Positions 9,086-19,453 are shown, numbered from the stretch's first letter. The stretch is DNA of 64,000 nt from Dendrophyllia cribrosa (GCA_024195265.1 JAJLRJ010000006.1:1928501-1992500); one strand, 5' to 3'. Translations and numbers: made by a program. The notes: generated by a model not told the origin, from the sequence alone.

Positions 9086-9171
9086 TATCGCTTGTTTTTA
9101 CTTGTCTATGTATTTCTAAATCATTGTTAATACGAATTTGTACTTATATGGTAAATAAAATAAATAAAATA

Positions 9172-9326
9172 ATGTCTATCTGTTGTTTCTTGACGGCTTT
9201 ATGGCTTCTGAACGGCATTTTAGCGAGTTTTTTTTCCGGTTTCAGGTGAGGTCAAACTAGAAAACCAAAACTCGCTAAAATGCCGTTGAAAAGCCATAAA
9301 GCCATCAAGAAACAACAGACAGACAT
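9172..9326. mobile_element. Hairpin MITE, about 155 bp
   Basis: Arms of about 60 bp are inverted: ATGTCTATCTGTTGTTTCTT at the left mirrors the end at 9326. They surround a centre of about 30 bp. No coding capacity. Confidence 0.7.
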
Positions 9327-9393
9327 AATTTAATGAGGTATGAACACATGCATGGTTGTTGCGTCGACGAAGGAGACGCTTCCTAATCTTGTC

Positions 9394-9564
9394 GGCTAAG
9401 CGGAACGAATCGAGAAATGTGTCGGTACCAAATCTGCGCCATTTTGAAACGTCACAATAGTATCCAGCATTCTTAGCGCGTCGTCTAGGCTAAGCGGAAC
9501 GAATCGAGAAAAGTGTCGGTACCAAATCTGCGCCATTTTGAAACGTCACAATAGTATCCAGCAT
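9394..9564. repeat. Tandem duplication, 95-bp unit
   Basis: GCTAAGCGGAACGAATCGAG begins at 9394 and again at 9489. The two units match for about 76 bases with a single substitution seen (AAATG versus AAAAG). The second unit lacks the last part (TCTTAGCGCGTCGTCTAG). Confidence 0.8.
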
Positions 9565-9599
9565 CGCATGGAAATCAGGCATCATCCTGGGGAGCTGGG

Positions 9600-10290
9600 G
9601 TTCCGAAATGTCACATGTGAATAATCTATTTGTCTTGATTTAGTTTCGGATATTTTCCCGATTTTGGAATCGTACGGCTCAATATTTCAATGCCTAGTAA
9701 AAGTACGCAGTGGAAAAATTGGACGAAGGTTCTTCTCCGGACCAAGTAAGTTGTTGGGTCTCTTTGGAATCAAGCAAGAAGTTACAGATTTTCCTCGCTG
9801 CCGTTCTGGTATGTTTTGAATGTTCTATCTTGATTTTGCTGTGGTTCTCTGCCTGATTTGGGAAGCTTTCACCTAAATACCGACGTCGTTCTTCGCGATG
9901 TTCTACGGTACGGTGCAATTCGCGTATGTCTTGTAGCAATAATTCACTGACCGGCCGCGCCAGGCGAACGCAGATATAAATTTAACTTTACAGTGCTCGA
10001 AATTGCGCCTGTATCGGGCGCATTTGCGACTAAAGATTTCGCAGTTTTGTGACTAAAATTTGTCTTGCTAATAAAGGAATTATATTCAACAGTCTTGTGT
10101 CTTACTTGCAATTGGTAGTTGTAATTTTATCCGAAAAATCTTGCGAAATTTCACGTTGAATGTTGCGTGACTTAAACGTCGAAATTTCTCATTTCCGGTT
10201 CCGGTATTGGTACATGTACTGCGGAGTATGATTTCAGAATCGGAGAAATAACCGAAATGAAATCAAGACAAATATACTATTTATATGTCG
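9600..10290. mobile_element. Degenerate inverted-repeat element, about 690 bp
   Basis: The left end (TATTTGTCTTGATTTAGTTTCGG context, 9601-9675) is repeated in reverse complement near 10225-10290 with roughly three quarters identity. This looks like an old non-autonomous DNA transposon. The small open frame at 9694-9939 inside it has no recognisable similarity and I do not call it a gene. Confidence 0.45.
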
Positions 10291-10309
10291 GAAAAATCTG
10301 AGACCTTTC

Positions 10310-10705
10310 GGAGTACACAGCACGGCAGGATTTTGCCCGATTCCACGGCGATAGCGTGAATTTGTTTGATGACGGCCCGACGTTTTTGCCTGCGTGACAT
10401 ATCTCGCGACATAGCCCTTTTCAACAGTGGCTGAATTAATTTATGAAACTGAGGTACTAGGCTAAGACGAGGTGCAACGGGATAAGGAGACGCACTATAA
10501 TCTATGATTACTACTAGTTTATTTATAATTTTGATGTTTTATCAAACTCACGATAAAATCCCATACAAATCCTTGTATTTTTGTCGTTGGGGATTTCACC
10601 CTGTTGTCAGTCTGGGTGCCCTGTGGCGTATTCTGACAAGACCAAGGAGGTGGGAGAGACGCCTGGGGACGAAGGAGGCCTGGGTATGGGGATGAAAACA
10701 GTCGT
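10310..10705. other. No feature recognised
   Basis: Mixed sequence without a convincing frame, repeat or RNA gene. Confidence 0.4.
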
Positions 10706-10847
10706 CCATTGTCAACATGATCTCCTCTCTGAATTAACGATAATCGTTAATTCTTAAATTGCTCCGAATTTACCATTATAGTTAATTTATAATGTCTGTT
10801 TCCCAAGACATTTTTAGAAAAAAAGAAATAAAAAAACCATGTTATTT

Positions 10848-10918
10848 GGACTGCGGGATTCGAACCCGGAACTACCGCTACTAGGAACGTCTTCTTCCCA
10901 CTAGACCACCGAACAACA
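10848..10918 (-). ncRNA. tRNA-like region (Pol III A and B boxes), degenerate
   Basis: On the minus strand GGTGGTCTAGTGGG looks like an A box and GGGTTCGAATCCCGC like a B box with a TΨC arm. The acceptor ends do not pair, so this is not a functional tRNA gene. It resembles the head of a tRNA-derived SINE. Confidence 0.5.
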
Positions 10919-11162
10919 AGGCGATGGGAAATTATATCTGCAAGATATTTATTTGAGTCTTGCATAGAATATCATTGATCTACAGTGATTAGGCCTAAGC
11001 GCTGATTTCAAATGGTTAGCTTTTTGTTGAGGTTTGGTGATCAAACTTTCCCATTTACTTTCTAAAATTATTTTCAAGCGAGTGATTTATAGGCTTACTA
11101 CAGGGTGTAGAATAAGCGCATGAATTTCATTATGTTAAAAAATTGAGGTTTGCTCAACCAGC

Positions 11163-11250
11163 GGCGTGGTGGTCTAGTGGTTAGAAGAGAGGACAAGTCA
11201 GCGAAGGGTCGTAGAGGCCGTAGGTTCGAGTCCTGTCCGAACACTAAGGA
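11163..11250 (+). ncRNA. tRNA-like region (Pol III A and B boxes), degenerate
   Basis: GTGGTCTAGTGGTTAGA (A box) and GTAGGTTCGAGTCCTG (B box) about 45 bases later. The acceptor stem is not convincing. It faces away from the similar region at 10848-10918, which makes the host TIR element roughly symmetrical. Confidence 0.5.
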
Positions 11251-11306
11251 TTGTTCTTTTTCAACAAAAATGCTGATTTCCCAGAATTCCTTTCCGACTG
11301 TCAGTG

Positions 11307-11318
11307 TTCTAAATTAAC
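11307..11318. repeat. Target site duplication, left copy (Penelope insertion 2)
   Basis: TTCTAAATTAAC is repeated exactly at 14401-14412. Both lie in the interrupted TIR element. Confidence 0.75.
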
Positions 11319-11472
11319 TTGTTTAACTGCAAAAACCGTGGACGAAGATCCTGCTGGTTTTTCGTTGGATCTCACAGGAGGAGACCTAATCAGCTAAAAT
11401 GAATCAATATACTAACGAGAAGTCCAAGGACTACTGCAAAGCTGAATACAACGAGTAAATATATTTCAAACA

Positions 11473-11504
11473 ATATTTCGGCTGGCCAGACCAGCCTTCT
11501 TCAG
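11473..11504 (-). ncRNA. Hammerhead-ribozyme-like core, minus copy
   Basis: On the minus strand CTGAAGA is followed by a 6-bp hairpin (GGCTGG/CCAGCC) and GAAAT. This fits the hammerhead order CUGANGA - stem II - GAAA without substitution in the core. Stem III and the cleavage site remain unplaced. Confidence 0.45.
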
Positions 11505-11636
11505 GTTATAAGATGTTACTAAATTATAAAATGAAAATACAACATTATATAAAGGAGAATGTCGCAATACATATTTAAAAAATGGAGGGGCGGAAATGAC
11601 CTACAAGATAATAAAGATAAGGCTAGTATACGTAAA

Positions 11637-13440
11637 CTACAATTCATCACGTTTGTTCAATCCACGTGGTTCTAGTGTTTTCGCTCTATCTATTAAATAC
11701 GACTCTCTGGCTTTACGAATAGAATCCCGTGAATTGTGAATTATTTCTAGTGGAATAAGTTGCATGTCAGTGTTGGAATGGTTAGAATGGGAAAGAAAGT
11801 GTTCAGAGACAGTAGTAGGTTTGGATTTAATGTTAGGTTTGTCAAAGGAACGTCGATGTTCGTTAAATCTGTCTTTAAGACGTCGCTTAGTTTCACCAAT
11901 GTATTGTAAATGGCAGCGGTTACATTGTATCATGTAGATTAAGTTTTTAGTGTTACAGGTTATATGTGAAGTGATGGAACGGGTTTCGCCTGTAGAATAA
12001 AAAAATATAGTCTTTAAGACCGTTAGTGATGTAAGGACAAGTGGCACAATCTTGTCCACAACGGAAAGAGCCCGGTGGTAAATTAGTATTGTTAGAGGTG
12101 GTGTGTGGTAATTGCGCTCTAATTAAAAGGTCGCGTAGGTTAGCACTACGTCTGTAAGCAACGAAAGGTGGGTGTTTAAAGACGTCCCGGCAGCGATTGG
12201 AGGAGAGTAATATGTTGAAATGTTTGCGTAAGATATTAGAGATGCGAGGAATAGCTGGGTTATATGTAACAACGAAAGGTAAATGGTCAGTGGAATCATC
12301 AGGTTTAGTTAGCAAGGCGTCATTGCGAGAAATATTAGCAGCGCGCAGAAACTGTCGGTTAAGGAAAGTTTTATGATAACCTCGTGCGAGAAGATATGAT
12401 TTTAATTGATCAGTGCGAAGTTTAAATTTAGCGTCAGTGGAATAAATGCGGCGGAGGCGAAGAGCTAAACTGAACGGAATAGCTTTTTTAGTGTGTTTAG
12501 GATGGCATGATGTACTAAGAAGGTGTTGGTGTTTATCTGTAGGTTTAGTATATAAATCAGTTTCTATTGTGCCGTTGTGTAGAGATACCATAACATCGAG
12601 AAATGGAACGTTAGTTAATGAGTGACAGCTAGTGAACTTAATAGTGGGATGAATATTATTGAGATAATCAATGAATATTTTCAAATGATCTACTGAGCCC
12701 TTGAGTCCAGATCATGAAAATATCATCGATATATCTCCACCATGTGTGAGGTTGCCAAGGGGCATTAGAGAGAGCATTAATTTCGAAAATACCGAGAAAA
12801 AGGTTAGCAAAAGAAGGAGCCATCTTAGTACCCATAGCAGTGCCATGGATCTGAAGATAATGTTGTTGATTAAATGTGAAATTATTCATGGTGAGTATCA
12901 TACGTAGAAGGTCACAAATAGTCTCAGTGGGAATGTGTTTGTTAATGCGATTACCAAGGAAATGACGGCAAGCATCAATTCCTTCGTTGTGTGGAATGTT
13001 AGTATACAGCGATGAAACATCAAGAGTGACAAGTATAGCGTCGTTAGGTAGCGTGCCGAGGTTAGAGAGTTCGTTGAGGAAGTCAGAAGTATCTTTGATG
13101 TATGAATCCAAGGAAGAAACGAGAGGGTTAATGTGGTAGTCAACGAATTGTGAAATGCGTTCTGTAGGGTGGCTATTAGATGAAACTATGGGACGACCTG
13201 GATTGCCAGTTTTATGTATTTTAGGTAGTATGTAAAAGCGTCCAGGTTTAACGTTAGTGTGTATGAGGAGTATTGTTTAGTTTTTTCGTCAATGTAGCCG
13301 TGTTTGAACATACGTTGAACGTAGATTGTGACGCGTTGTTGAATTATGTTAGTTTTGTCTTCGTCTTGTTGTCTGTAGAATTTAACGTCATTAAGTTGTC
13401 GATTACATTCGTCAATGTACCAAGTTCTGTCCATAACTAC
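11637..13440 (-). pseudogene. Penelope RT / GIY-YIG protein, frameshifted
   Basis: Read from 13440 downward, the protein is recognisable in several frames: a fingers part (VVMDRTWYIDECNRQLNDVKF), motif A (VTLDVSSLYTNIPHNEG), motif B (GTAMGTKMAPSFANLF), the YIDD box near 12720, a linker with CGQDCATCPY and a GIY-YIG domain (IYMIQCNRCHLQYIGETKR). Frame breaks lie near 13260, 13145-13190, about 12690 and about 12000, so it is dead. The GIY-YIG part (11637 to about 12000) is still open. Confidence 0.8.
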
Positions 13441-13445
13441 AGTAA

Positions 13446-14173
13446 ACCTTAACCGACAGTTTCTGCGCGCTGCTAATATTTCTCGCAATGACGCCTTGCT
13501 AACTAAACCTGATGATTCCACTGACCATTTACCTTTCGTTGTTACATATAACCCAGCTATTCCTCGCATCTCTAATATCTTACGCAAACATTTCAACATA
13601 TTACTCTCCTCCAATCGCTGCCGGGACGTCTTTAAACACCCACCTTTCGTTGCTTACAGACGTAGTGCTAACCTACGCGACCTTTTAATTAGAGCGCAAT
13701 TACCACACACCACCTCTAACAATACTAATTTACCACCGGGCTCTTTCCGTTGTGGACAAGATTGTGCCACTTGTCCTTACATCACTAACAGTCTTAAAGA
13801 CTATATTTTTTATTCTACAGGCGAAACCCGTTCCATCACTTCACATATGACCTGTAACACTAAAAACTTAATCTACATGATACAATGTAACCGCTGCCAT
13901 TTACAATACATTGGTGAAACTAAGCGACGTCTTAAAGACAGATTTAACGAACATCGACGTTCCTTTGACAAACCTAACATTAAATCCAAACCTACTACTG
14001 TCTCTGAACACTTTCTTTCCCATTCTAACCATTCCAACACTGACATGCAACTTATTCCACTAGAAATAATTCACAATTCACGGGATTCTATTCGTAAAGC
14101 CAGAGAGTCGTATTTAATAGATAGAGCGAAAACACTAGAACCACGTGGATTGAACAAACGTGATGAATTGTAG
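13446..14173 (+). pseudogene. Penelope GIY-YIG nuclease part, truncated inverted copy
   Basis: An uninterrupted frame (open from 13415) covering only the C-terminal half: a thumb-side region (LNRQFLRAANISRNDALL), the linker with CGQDCATCPYITN and the full GIY-YIG domain ending in GLNKRDEL. The RT catalytic core is missing because the copy is 5'-truncated. Unlike its minus-strand partner it has no frameshift near the start of the nuclease. Confidence 0.8.
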
Positions 14174-14305
14174 TTTACGTATACTAGCCTTATCTTTATT
14201 ATCTTGTAGGTCATTTCGGCCCCTCCATTTTTTAAATATGTATTGCGACATTCTCCTTTATATAATGTTGTATTTTCATTTTATAATTTAGTAACATCTT
14301 ATAAC

Positions 14306-14337
14306 CTGAAGAAGGCTGGTCTGGCCAGCCGAAATAT
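14306..14337 (+). ncRNA. Hammerhead-ribozyme-like core, plus copy
   Basis: CTGAAGA (14306-14312), a GGCTGG/CCAGCC hairpin and GAAATA. Mirror copy of 11473-11504, and the most canonical core of the set. Confidence 0.45.
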
Positions 14338-14400
14338 TGTTTGAAATATATTTACTTGTTGTATTCAGCTTTGCAGTAGTCCTTGGACTTCTCGTTAGAA

Positions 14401-14412
14401 TTCTAAATTAAC
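14401..14412. repeat. Target site duplication, right copy (Penelope insertion 2)
   Basis: Exact second copy of TTCTAAATTAAC at 11307-11318. Confidence 0.75.
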
Positions 14413-14547
14413 AATAATCGTAAATTCAGAGCAATTTCAGAATTAACGATAATCGTTAATTCAGAGAGGAGGACGGGTTGCCATTGTAGAGCCATTGTAG
14501 CTATTTGTGAAGCTTTGATCTTTTCTAAATGGCTTTACACTATTGGA

Positions 14548-14827
14548 ATTTTGAAGGCAAGGACCAACGTAACAAAACAGAAGCACCGGATCCAAATTGA
14601 GGATCTAATCAGCTATAAATAATAGTAATAAACGAAAAAAAGCAAGGCTGATTCGACAGTGAAGGAATATAAAAATGTAATTTATCCAATATTTCAAAAG
14701 GCACGGCCTTTGTTCTTCAGGGTATTACAAATACCCTGAAGAAGAAAGGCCGTGCCTTTTGAAATATTGGATAAATTACATTTTTATATTCCTTCACTGT
14801 CGAATCAGCCTTGCTTTTTTTCGTTTA
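14548..14827. mobile_element. Penelope-like insertion 3, inverted 3' ends only
   Basis: A palindrome (14626-14830, arms of about 100 bp, axis near 14728) is preceded by a tail (14548-14625). TTACACTATTGGA at 14535-14547 and 14828-14840 is the target duplication. Each arm has the CTGAAGA - hairpin - GAAATATT motif, so the arms are two 3' ends of a Penelope-type element with all coding sequence lost. The tail contains GATCTAATCAGCTATAAAT, similar to GACCTAATCAGCTAAAATG in the tail of insertion 2. Confidence 0.7.
14736..14764 (+). ncRNA. Hammerhead-like core in Penelope insertion 3
   Basis: CTGAAGA, then an AAAGGC/GCCTTT hairpin with loop CGT, then GAAA. The same core is present inverted at about 14692-14720. 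Confidence 0.4.
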
Positions 14828-14980
14828 TTACACTATTGGATTTACTTGGAAGCTACGTTTTGTACTCTCAACCCTGATGGGAACGAGTAAGTAGCAAATT
14901 ATTCCCGGAGCAGTTGGTTGCCATCGTTCAGACACATCGTTCAGACACACTGGCGGAGCGATTTCGCAATTAAACGTCTC

Positions 14981-15148
14981 AGGCTTCTTTTTTTGGGGTT
15001 AGGTTCGCGAGCCGAGCTCGGACTGGGGAACAGGGAAGGGGAGGCCTTCCCCTTCCCTCTTCCCCAGTCCACGCTCTGCTCGCTTCGCTCGCCGATTTTA
15101 ACCTAACCCAAAGTGACTTTGCCTAACCCAATTCCCAAAAAGAAGCCT
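14981..15148. mobile_element. Small inverted-repeat MITE
   Basis: AGGCTTCTTTTTTTGGG at the left mirrors CCCAAAAAGAAGCCT at the right. Inside are GGTTAGGTT/AACCTAACC and a central palindrome GGGAAGGGGAGGCCTTCCCC. No coding capacity. Confidence 0.55.
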
Positions 15149-15187
15149 GTTCATATGTGTTCACAGGCTAACGTCTCAATTAACATT

Positions 15188-15220
15188 ATGGCTTCTGCAG
15201 AAACTAGCGGGCTTTCGAAA
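15188..15220 (+). other. Possible orphan first exon
   Basis: ATG followed by 11 codons (MASAETSGLSK) and a canonical donor AAAG|GTAAGT. No downstream exon is recognised before the next repeat, so it may be chance or a captured fragment. Confidence 0.2.
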
Positions 15221-15235
15221 GGTAAGTAAGATTGG

Positions 15236-15275
15236 CGTATGTATAATTAATGTATGGGGAGATACGGAAATCTTT
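15236..15275. repeat. Solo Merlin-type terminal sequence
   Basis: GCGTATGTATAATTAATGTA, then TGGGGAGATACGGAAATC, is closely similar to the terminal inverted repeat of the Merlin element at 22220-22258. No partner end is nearby, so this is a relic. Confidence 0.45.
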
Positions 15276-16577
15276 CCATGTACCAAATGTGTTTCGGCCG
15301 ACTTGAATATTTAAGGTACGGCCAAATTCAAGGTATCACAACCAGTTCCTTGACGAATAGACTTTCTCAAAGTCCGTTTTTCGTTTTGGGTGGTCGGGCG
15401 GAGAATGAAAAATTGAAAACAAACCCGAGATTGAGCAGTACGGACTGTAATTCAGCTTAAACCAGTAATAGAGTTATCAGGTGTCTCTTATAATCGAACA
15501 CATGGTCAAGAGTCTTTCATCTTTCCTAAGATCCGGAGAGGAGGCGTAAGCTCTTAAATATCCACCTCGTTTTTTTCTCCATGCTCTTTTGTTCCAATGG
15601 CATTTTCTGAAGGCGCGTGTCCCAAACGGAAGACTAAGAAGGCGTACGATCCAGATTTGAATGCCCGAATTTGTTTCGGGTTTTTTGATCATGATCAAAT
15701 CCTATAGATCGTTTTCACTCTAGTGACAAAAATCTTGACATCTGTTGCTACGCCGCCATATTGGTGGACCAAAGTGTAAACAAACCCGAGTCTTTATACG
15801 GGTGCTGTGATCAATTGTTCGATGTGGAAGCAAAAGCGGTCGAGAAAGGGGTATTTATTTCGCTTGAGTACGTTCTACAGTTACGAATCGAAGTAAAGAA
15901 ACCGACAAATTGCCGCAAGAGAGGCGATCACGATGGATTTCTGCTATTAGTCGGGCAGAATTCTTACGGACGAGTTTTGAACGATAGTGTGTAAGCCAGT
16001 TTCTGGACAAGCGGCTATAATATTAAACAGGGATAGATATAATGTTGACTGGGTTTCATTAATACTCGAGAACGACAAAAAAAGAACAAGATTAAAGAAA
16101 CGTCGAACAAGCGTAGCAGCGAGAACAGAGAGAGGAATCAAAAGGAAAATTCCAAAGCGATTGTAACCGAAAAAATCGCAGCAAAGAAACGCGAACCAAA
16201 TGAACCCGGAGGGCAAATGTCTGATATTGTGTTCGAGAACGAATCTCCAAAAGCTAAAACAAAGCCCCCAAGAATATTTCATGCCATGATTTCGCTTTTT
16301 CGTAGTAATAATATACCTTTTATTACTCATGCGTAGTAAGCGCATGAGGTATAAAATGGGTTGCGTTTCTTCGTCCTTTTGTCACATTAGTGCATGCAAA
16401 TTGAGCAGGCGTATATTATTACTAACCGGTTCGCAGGTCACATAAAAATTCTACAAAAATGTCTGCCGCGTTCGACATGTGCTTGGTTTTCAAAACCATA
16501 GTTTTGTCTTGTCTTGAATAATAACACACATTCAAAATACTCAAAATGGAAAGAGAAAGCTTTTAAGAATACTCAGA
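15276..16577. other. No feature recognised
   Basis: Several short open frames (plus strand 15761-15994, minus strand 15947-16345) show no recognisable domain and look like chance frames. No repeat partner was found in the window. Confidence 0.35.
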
Positions 16578-16930
16578 AGCCGCTGTAGTGGAGAAAAAGG
16601 AGAGCTGAAAGCGACGAGCGACGAAATGTTGCTTCAAGTTTTATCAGTGCGGGGCGATCAAATTCAAAGAAGCGGAGTTTTAAAGAATTTTCAAGCAGGC
16701 GAGGGACTTTACCATAAAAGAAATTTCATTTTTCGGCGAGAATTTATGTTAATATCAATTTGTAATTGACTTTTTTTTTGTATCATACTTGTTATTCTAG
16801 ACCGAGAAAAAGTTGCTTTTGTGAGCTTTTGTGCACTCTAAACACAGAGTCAACGGACTGTCGCGTAATACAGTTTTTGAGAATTGCTAAAATTGAAAAA
16901 TAACCCGGTCGTTTACTGATTTTATTGCTT
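16578..16930. repeat. Second copy of the 352-bp dispersed repeat
   Basis: It begins AGCCGCTGTAGTGG and ends GATTTTATTGCTT, as at 6960-7311. The flanks differ completely from the first copy, so the repeat moved or was duplicated on its own. Confidence 0.7.
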
Positions 16931-17574
16931 TTAAAAGTAGTCTTTTTAAATGTAAAAGAAAGCAGTCACGGTTTGGGAAACATTAGATGCAAACTATGTT
17001 CGAATGTTTTCTTCATGAAGCCAATAATCATGGTAAAGGCACACTAGTAAATATAATTGAATTAAATAGCGCTTTCTGAAATAAAGTTTGCTTTCAAGAT
17101 TTTTTGATTCGCGAAAACATGCGAATCGTCTTTACGGATAAGAATGGCATTCTATATACACAAGAAAAGTCGGAAATTTTAGAAAACACTAGATATAATA
17201 AAGCAGGTTGCTGAATTTAAATATTATAATTTTTGTGATGTTTATAATATAATTCGCAGACGCCAGCGCTGCGCGCTGCAATGAGGATAAATAAATCGCC
17301 AAGCCTTCCGGAAGTAGGAAATCACCGAATTCTGATAAGCGTTTAACTCTTTTATTCAAGGGAAAGACATTTTCATTCAAGGAAATATGAGTTTCATTAA
17401 AAAATTTTGACCTTTAGAACAAATATTTTGGTACAAGCAGCGCACGATTGAAATTACATTACACACGAAATTTGCATATATGAAAGAAGTGTATTTGCGA
17501 CAACACTTTGAAAAAACTGTGAAGCCTGGAAAAAACTAATACATGGCAAAATCAAAGCAGTTATTTAAAGAACT
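16931..17574. other. No feature recognised
   Basis: AT-rich sequence; the minus-strand frame at 17189-17380 shows no domain. Confidence 0.35.
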
Positions 17575-17830
17575 ACAACCAAAGACAAAAGTGTTGGGAA
17601 GGTTCCTTGTTTTCCTCACCCCTCCCCCGTCATCCCCCTCTTTCAAAGTTGCTGTTAACGCAAATACTTAACTTACACTGTCTTTTGTATAGACGTCTTC
17701 AACATTGGATTTGGGGGAGAGGGGGGCTATAAAAAGCGTTGTGCGCGCCTTTAATTGAGCTGAAACCCAAAGGTAGTGTCATTTTTTTAGCGTTTTACAA
17801 GCCTTCCCAACTAATTTTGTCTTGGGTTGT
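17575..17830. mobile_element. 256-bp MITE, copy 1
   Basis: The ends are inverted over about 32 bp: ACAACCAAAGACAAAAGTGT at the left, with the reverse complement ACAACCCAAGACAAAA... at the right. The inside contains a TATAAAAAG box after a GGGGGAGAGGGGGG tract. Nearly identical to 19198-19453. Confidence 0.7.
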
Positions 17831-19197
17831 GTTGAAGATTACTTGGGTGTGGTCTACGCATAACGTCGTTTTCTACAACAATTCAAGGCGTAAAATACAT
17901 TATCATAGTATGAAATGTTTTGTGATTGTATCTAGCATGAATATTGAAGTATTAGTAGTTGCTTTGGTCAATGACAGAACAGGATAATTAAGTTAAAATT
18001 GAATATTCAGACCTTCAAAGAACGTTGTTAGTCGAGTTAATCCTGAATACAGAGATGTTAAATGTAAGATGGAAATGTCTACATTTCTGGGGGCAAATTC
18101 CTCCAGCAGAACAATTGTACTTGGTACCCTATGGACACTGTGTTGCCCAGTTATGTTGGACAACATAAGCTTAAGAGTAATTTAATTATCAGTCATCGGT
18201 TTTTGCCGTTAATTATGCGAGTACTTCATTACTCCACGAACGTGCGACATTACTCCATTCACATATGGTGAATTATACCTGTTGAAAGCAATGTAAATGA
18301 AAACAAAATGGCCAATGTTAATGCCTTTGTTATAAGGGCTTGTTGGAATGAATAATCCAGTTGTTTCGGTTTCATTTCAGTAGAAATCAAACATTACTCC
18401 ACGAAAAGTACGGAATATAAAAAAGATAATTAGATTTATGTTTTAAGAACTGTTTCCAAATGGAGTATTGTTCAAAATAAGGAAAATCCTTTACTTTAGA
18501 GATTTATAACAGGGTCCTCTGCTCAGGTTTTAAGTTCTTAACCACAATCCACTGTAATCGAAATGAAAGACCTTTTAAAAGCTATTTTTTGAGTGCATTT
18601 AGGTGTGGAGTATTGTGGAGTAATGTTTGCAGAAGTACTCATGCAAGGTCACGCAAATTTGACAGGCCGTCAACACAGAGATAATAAATATACCAATAAT
18701 CGTTTTTATTCGCTTTTCAAGTTTTTTACCGTTTGCTTGTGTTGTTAGTATATCATTCAAAGCTCAATCAAGTTACTCCTAAACGACATTTTCTCGTTTC
18801 GGATCCACGTTCATTGTCCATCTACGTGATGTTTTTCGTGGACCTGCATGCATGCATGCAGTTTGAAGCGTCGTTCCAGAAAACTATTATTGAACTCGGT
18901 AATAACACGTATTAACATTAACTTATAACGTAACATTGCTAAAACGCTTTCCTATGTAATAATATTTGGCCTTTTAGAGTGCAATGTATTTCGAGGTTTT
19001 CACAGACTTTATGTCACGCAACCGTTACCGTTTGATCATTATTATACATTTGTAATAATCCGTCAATTTGAACGTTTTAACCTCTGACATTGACACAAGA
19101 AAGACTAATTAATTATCATTTAGCAGACGATGTCTTAGCCATATATCGGTAATACTTTTGATTTTATGGGTAGTTAAAAGTTCTGTTCAGTTTTCAT
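17831..19197. other. Unassigned DNA between two MITEs, with recurring ATTACTCCACGA motif
   Basis: No gene is seen. Between about 18212 and 18650 the motif ATTACTCCACGA or its reverse complement recurs several times. GAGTACTTC...ATTACTCCA near 18220 is mirrored near 18620-18645, so an old inverted-repeat element is possible. Confidence 0.35.
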
Positions 19198-19453
19198 ACA
19201 ACCAAAGACAAAAGTGTTGGGAAGGTTCCTTGTTTTCCTCACCCCTCCCCCGTCATCCCCCTCTTTCAAAGTTGCTGTTAACGCAAATACTTAACTTACA
19301 CTGTCTTTTGTATAGACATCTTCAACATTGGATTTGGGGGAGAGGGGGGCTATAAAAAGCGTTGTGCGTGCCTTTAATTGAGCTGAAACCCAAAGGTAGT
19401 GTCATTTTTTTAGCGTTTTACAAGCCTTCCCAACTAATTTTGTCTTGGGTTGT
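19198..19453. mobile_element. 256-bp MITE, copy 2
   Basis: Same length, orientation and ends as copy 1, with only a few substitutions (for example GACGTC versus GACATC). The pair are direct repeats 1.37 kb apart, but each copy has its own inverted ends. They are therefore two MITEs rather than the LTRs of one element. Confidence 0.7.

Larger units (their letters stand above)
11319..14400. mobile_element. Palindromic Penelope-like insertion 2
   Basis: Bounded by a 12-bp target duplication. The order is a left tail (11319-11411), a longer minus-strand copy (about 11412-13445), then a 5'-truncated plus-strand copy (about 13446-14398). The shared arms are about 950 bp and the spacer about 1.08 kb. 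The 3' ends face outward as in insertion 1, but here the longer copy is the minus one. The family differs from insertion 1 in protein and in terminal sequence. Confidence 0.8.
10713..14480. mobile_element. TIR element interrupted by a Penelope insertion
   Basis: The ends are inverted repeats of about 75 bp: CAAC..TCCTCTCTGAATTAACGATAATCG at the left, with the reverse complement at 14412-14480. They are flanked by CCATTGT at 10706-10712 and 14481-14487, a 7-bp target duplication. Without the Penelope DNA (11319-14400 plus one duplication copy) the element is about 0.7 kb. It has no transposase and is therefore non-autonomous. Its inside holds two divergent tRNA-like regions. Confidence 0.65.

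Noticed and set aside
10848..11250. Functional tRNA genes
   Set aside because: A and B boxes are present, but acceptor stems do not pair and the anticodon arms are poor. tRNA-derived sequence is more likely.
15947..16345. Minus-strand 132-codon frame with hydrophobic stretches
   Set aside because: Composition is that of translated AT-rich DNA; no domain, no repeat partner and no splice context support it.
17575..19453. LTR pair of a short LTR retrotransposon
   Set aside because: Each 256-bp repeat has its own 32-bp inverted ends, and the DNA between them has no gag or pol, so two MITEs fit better.
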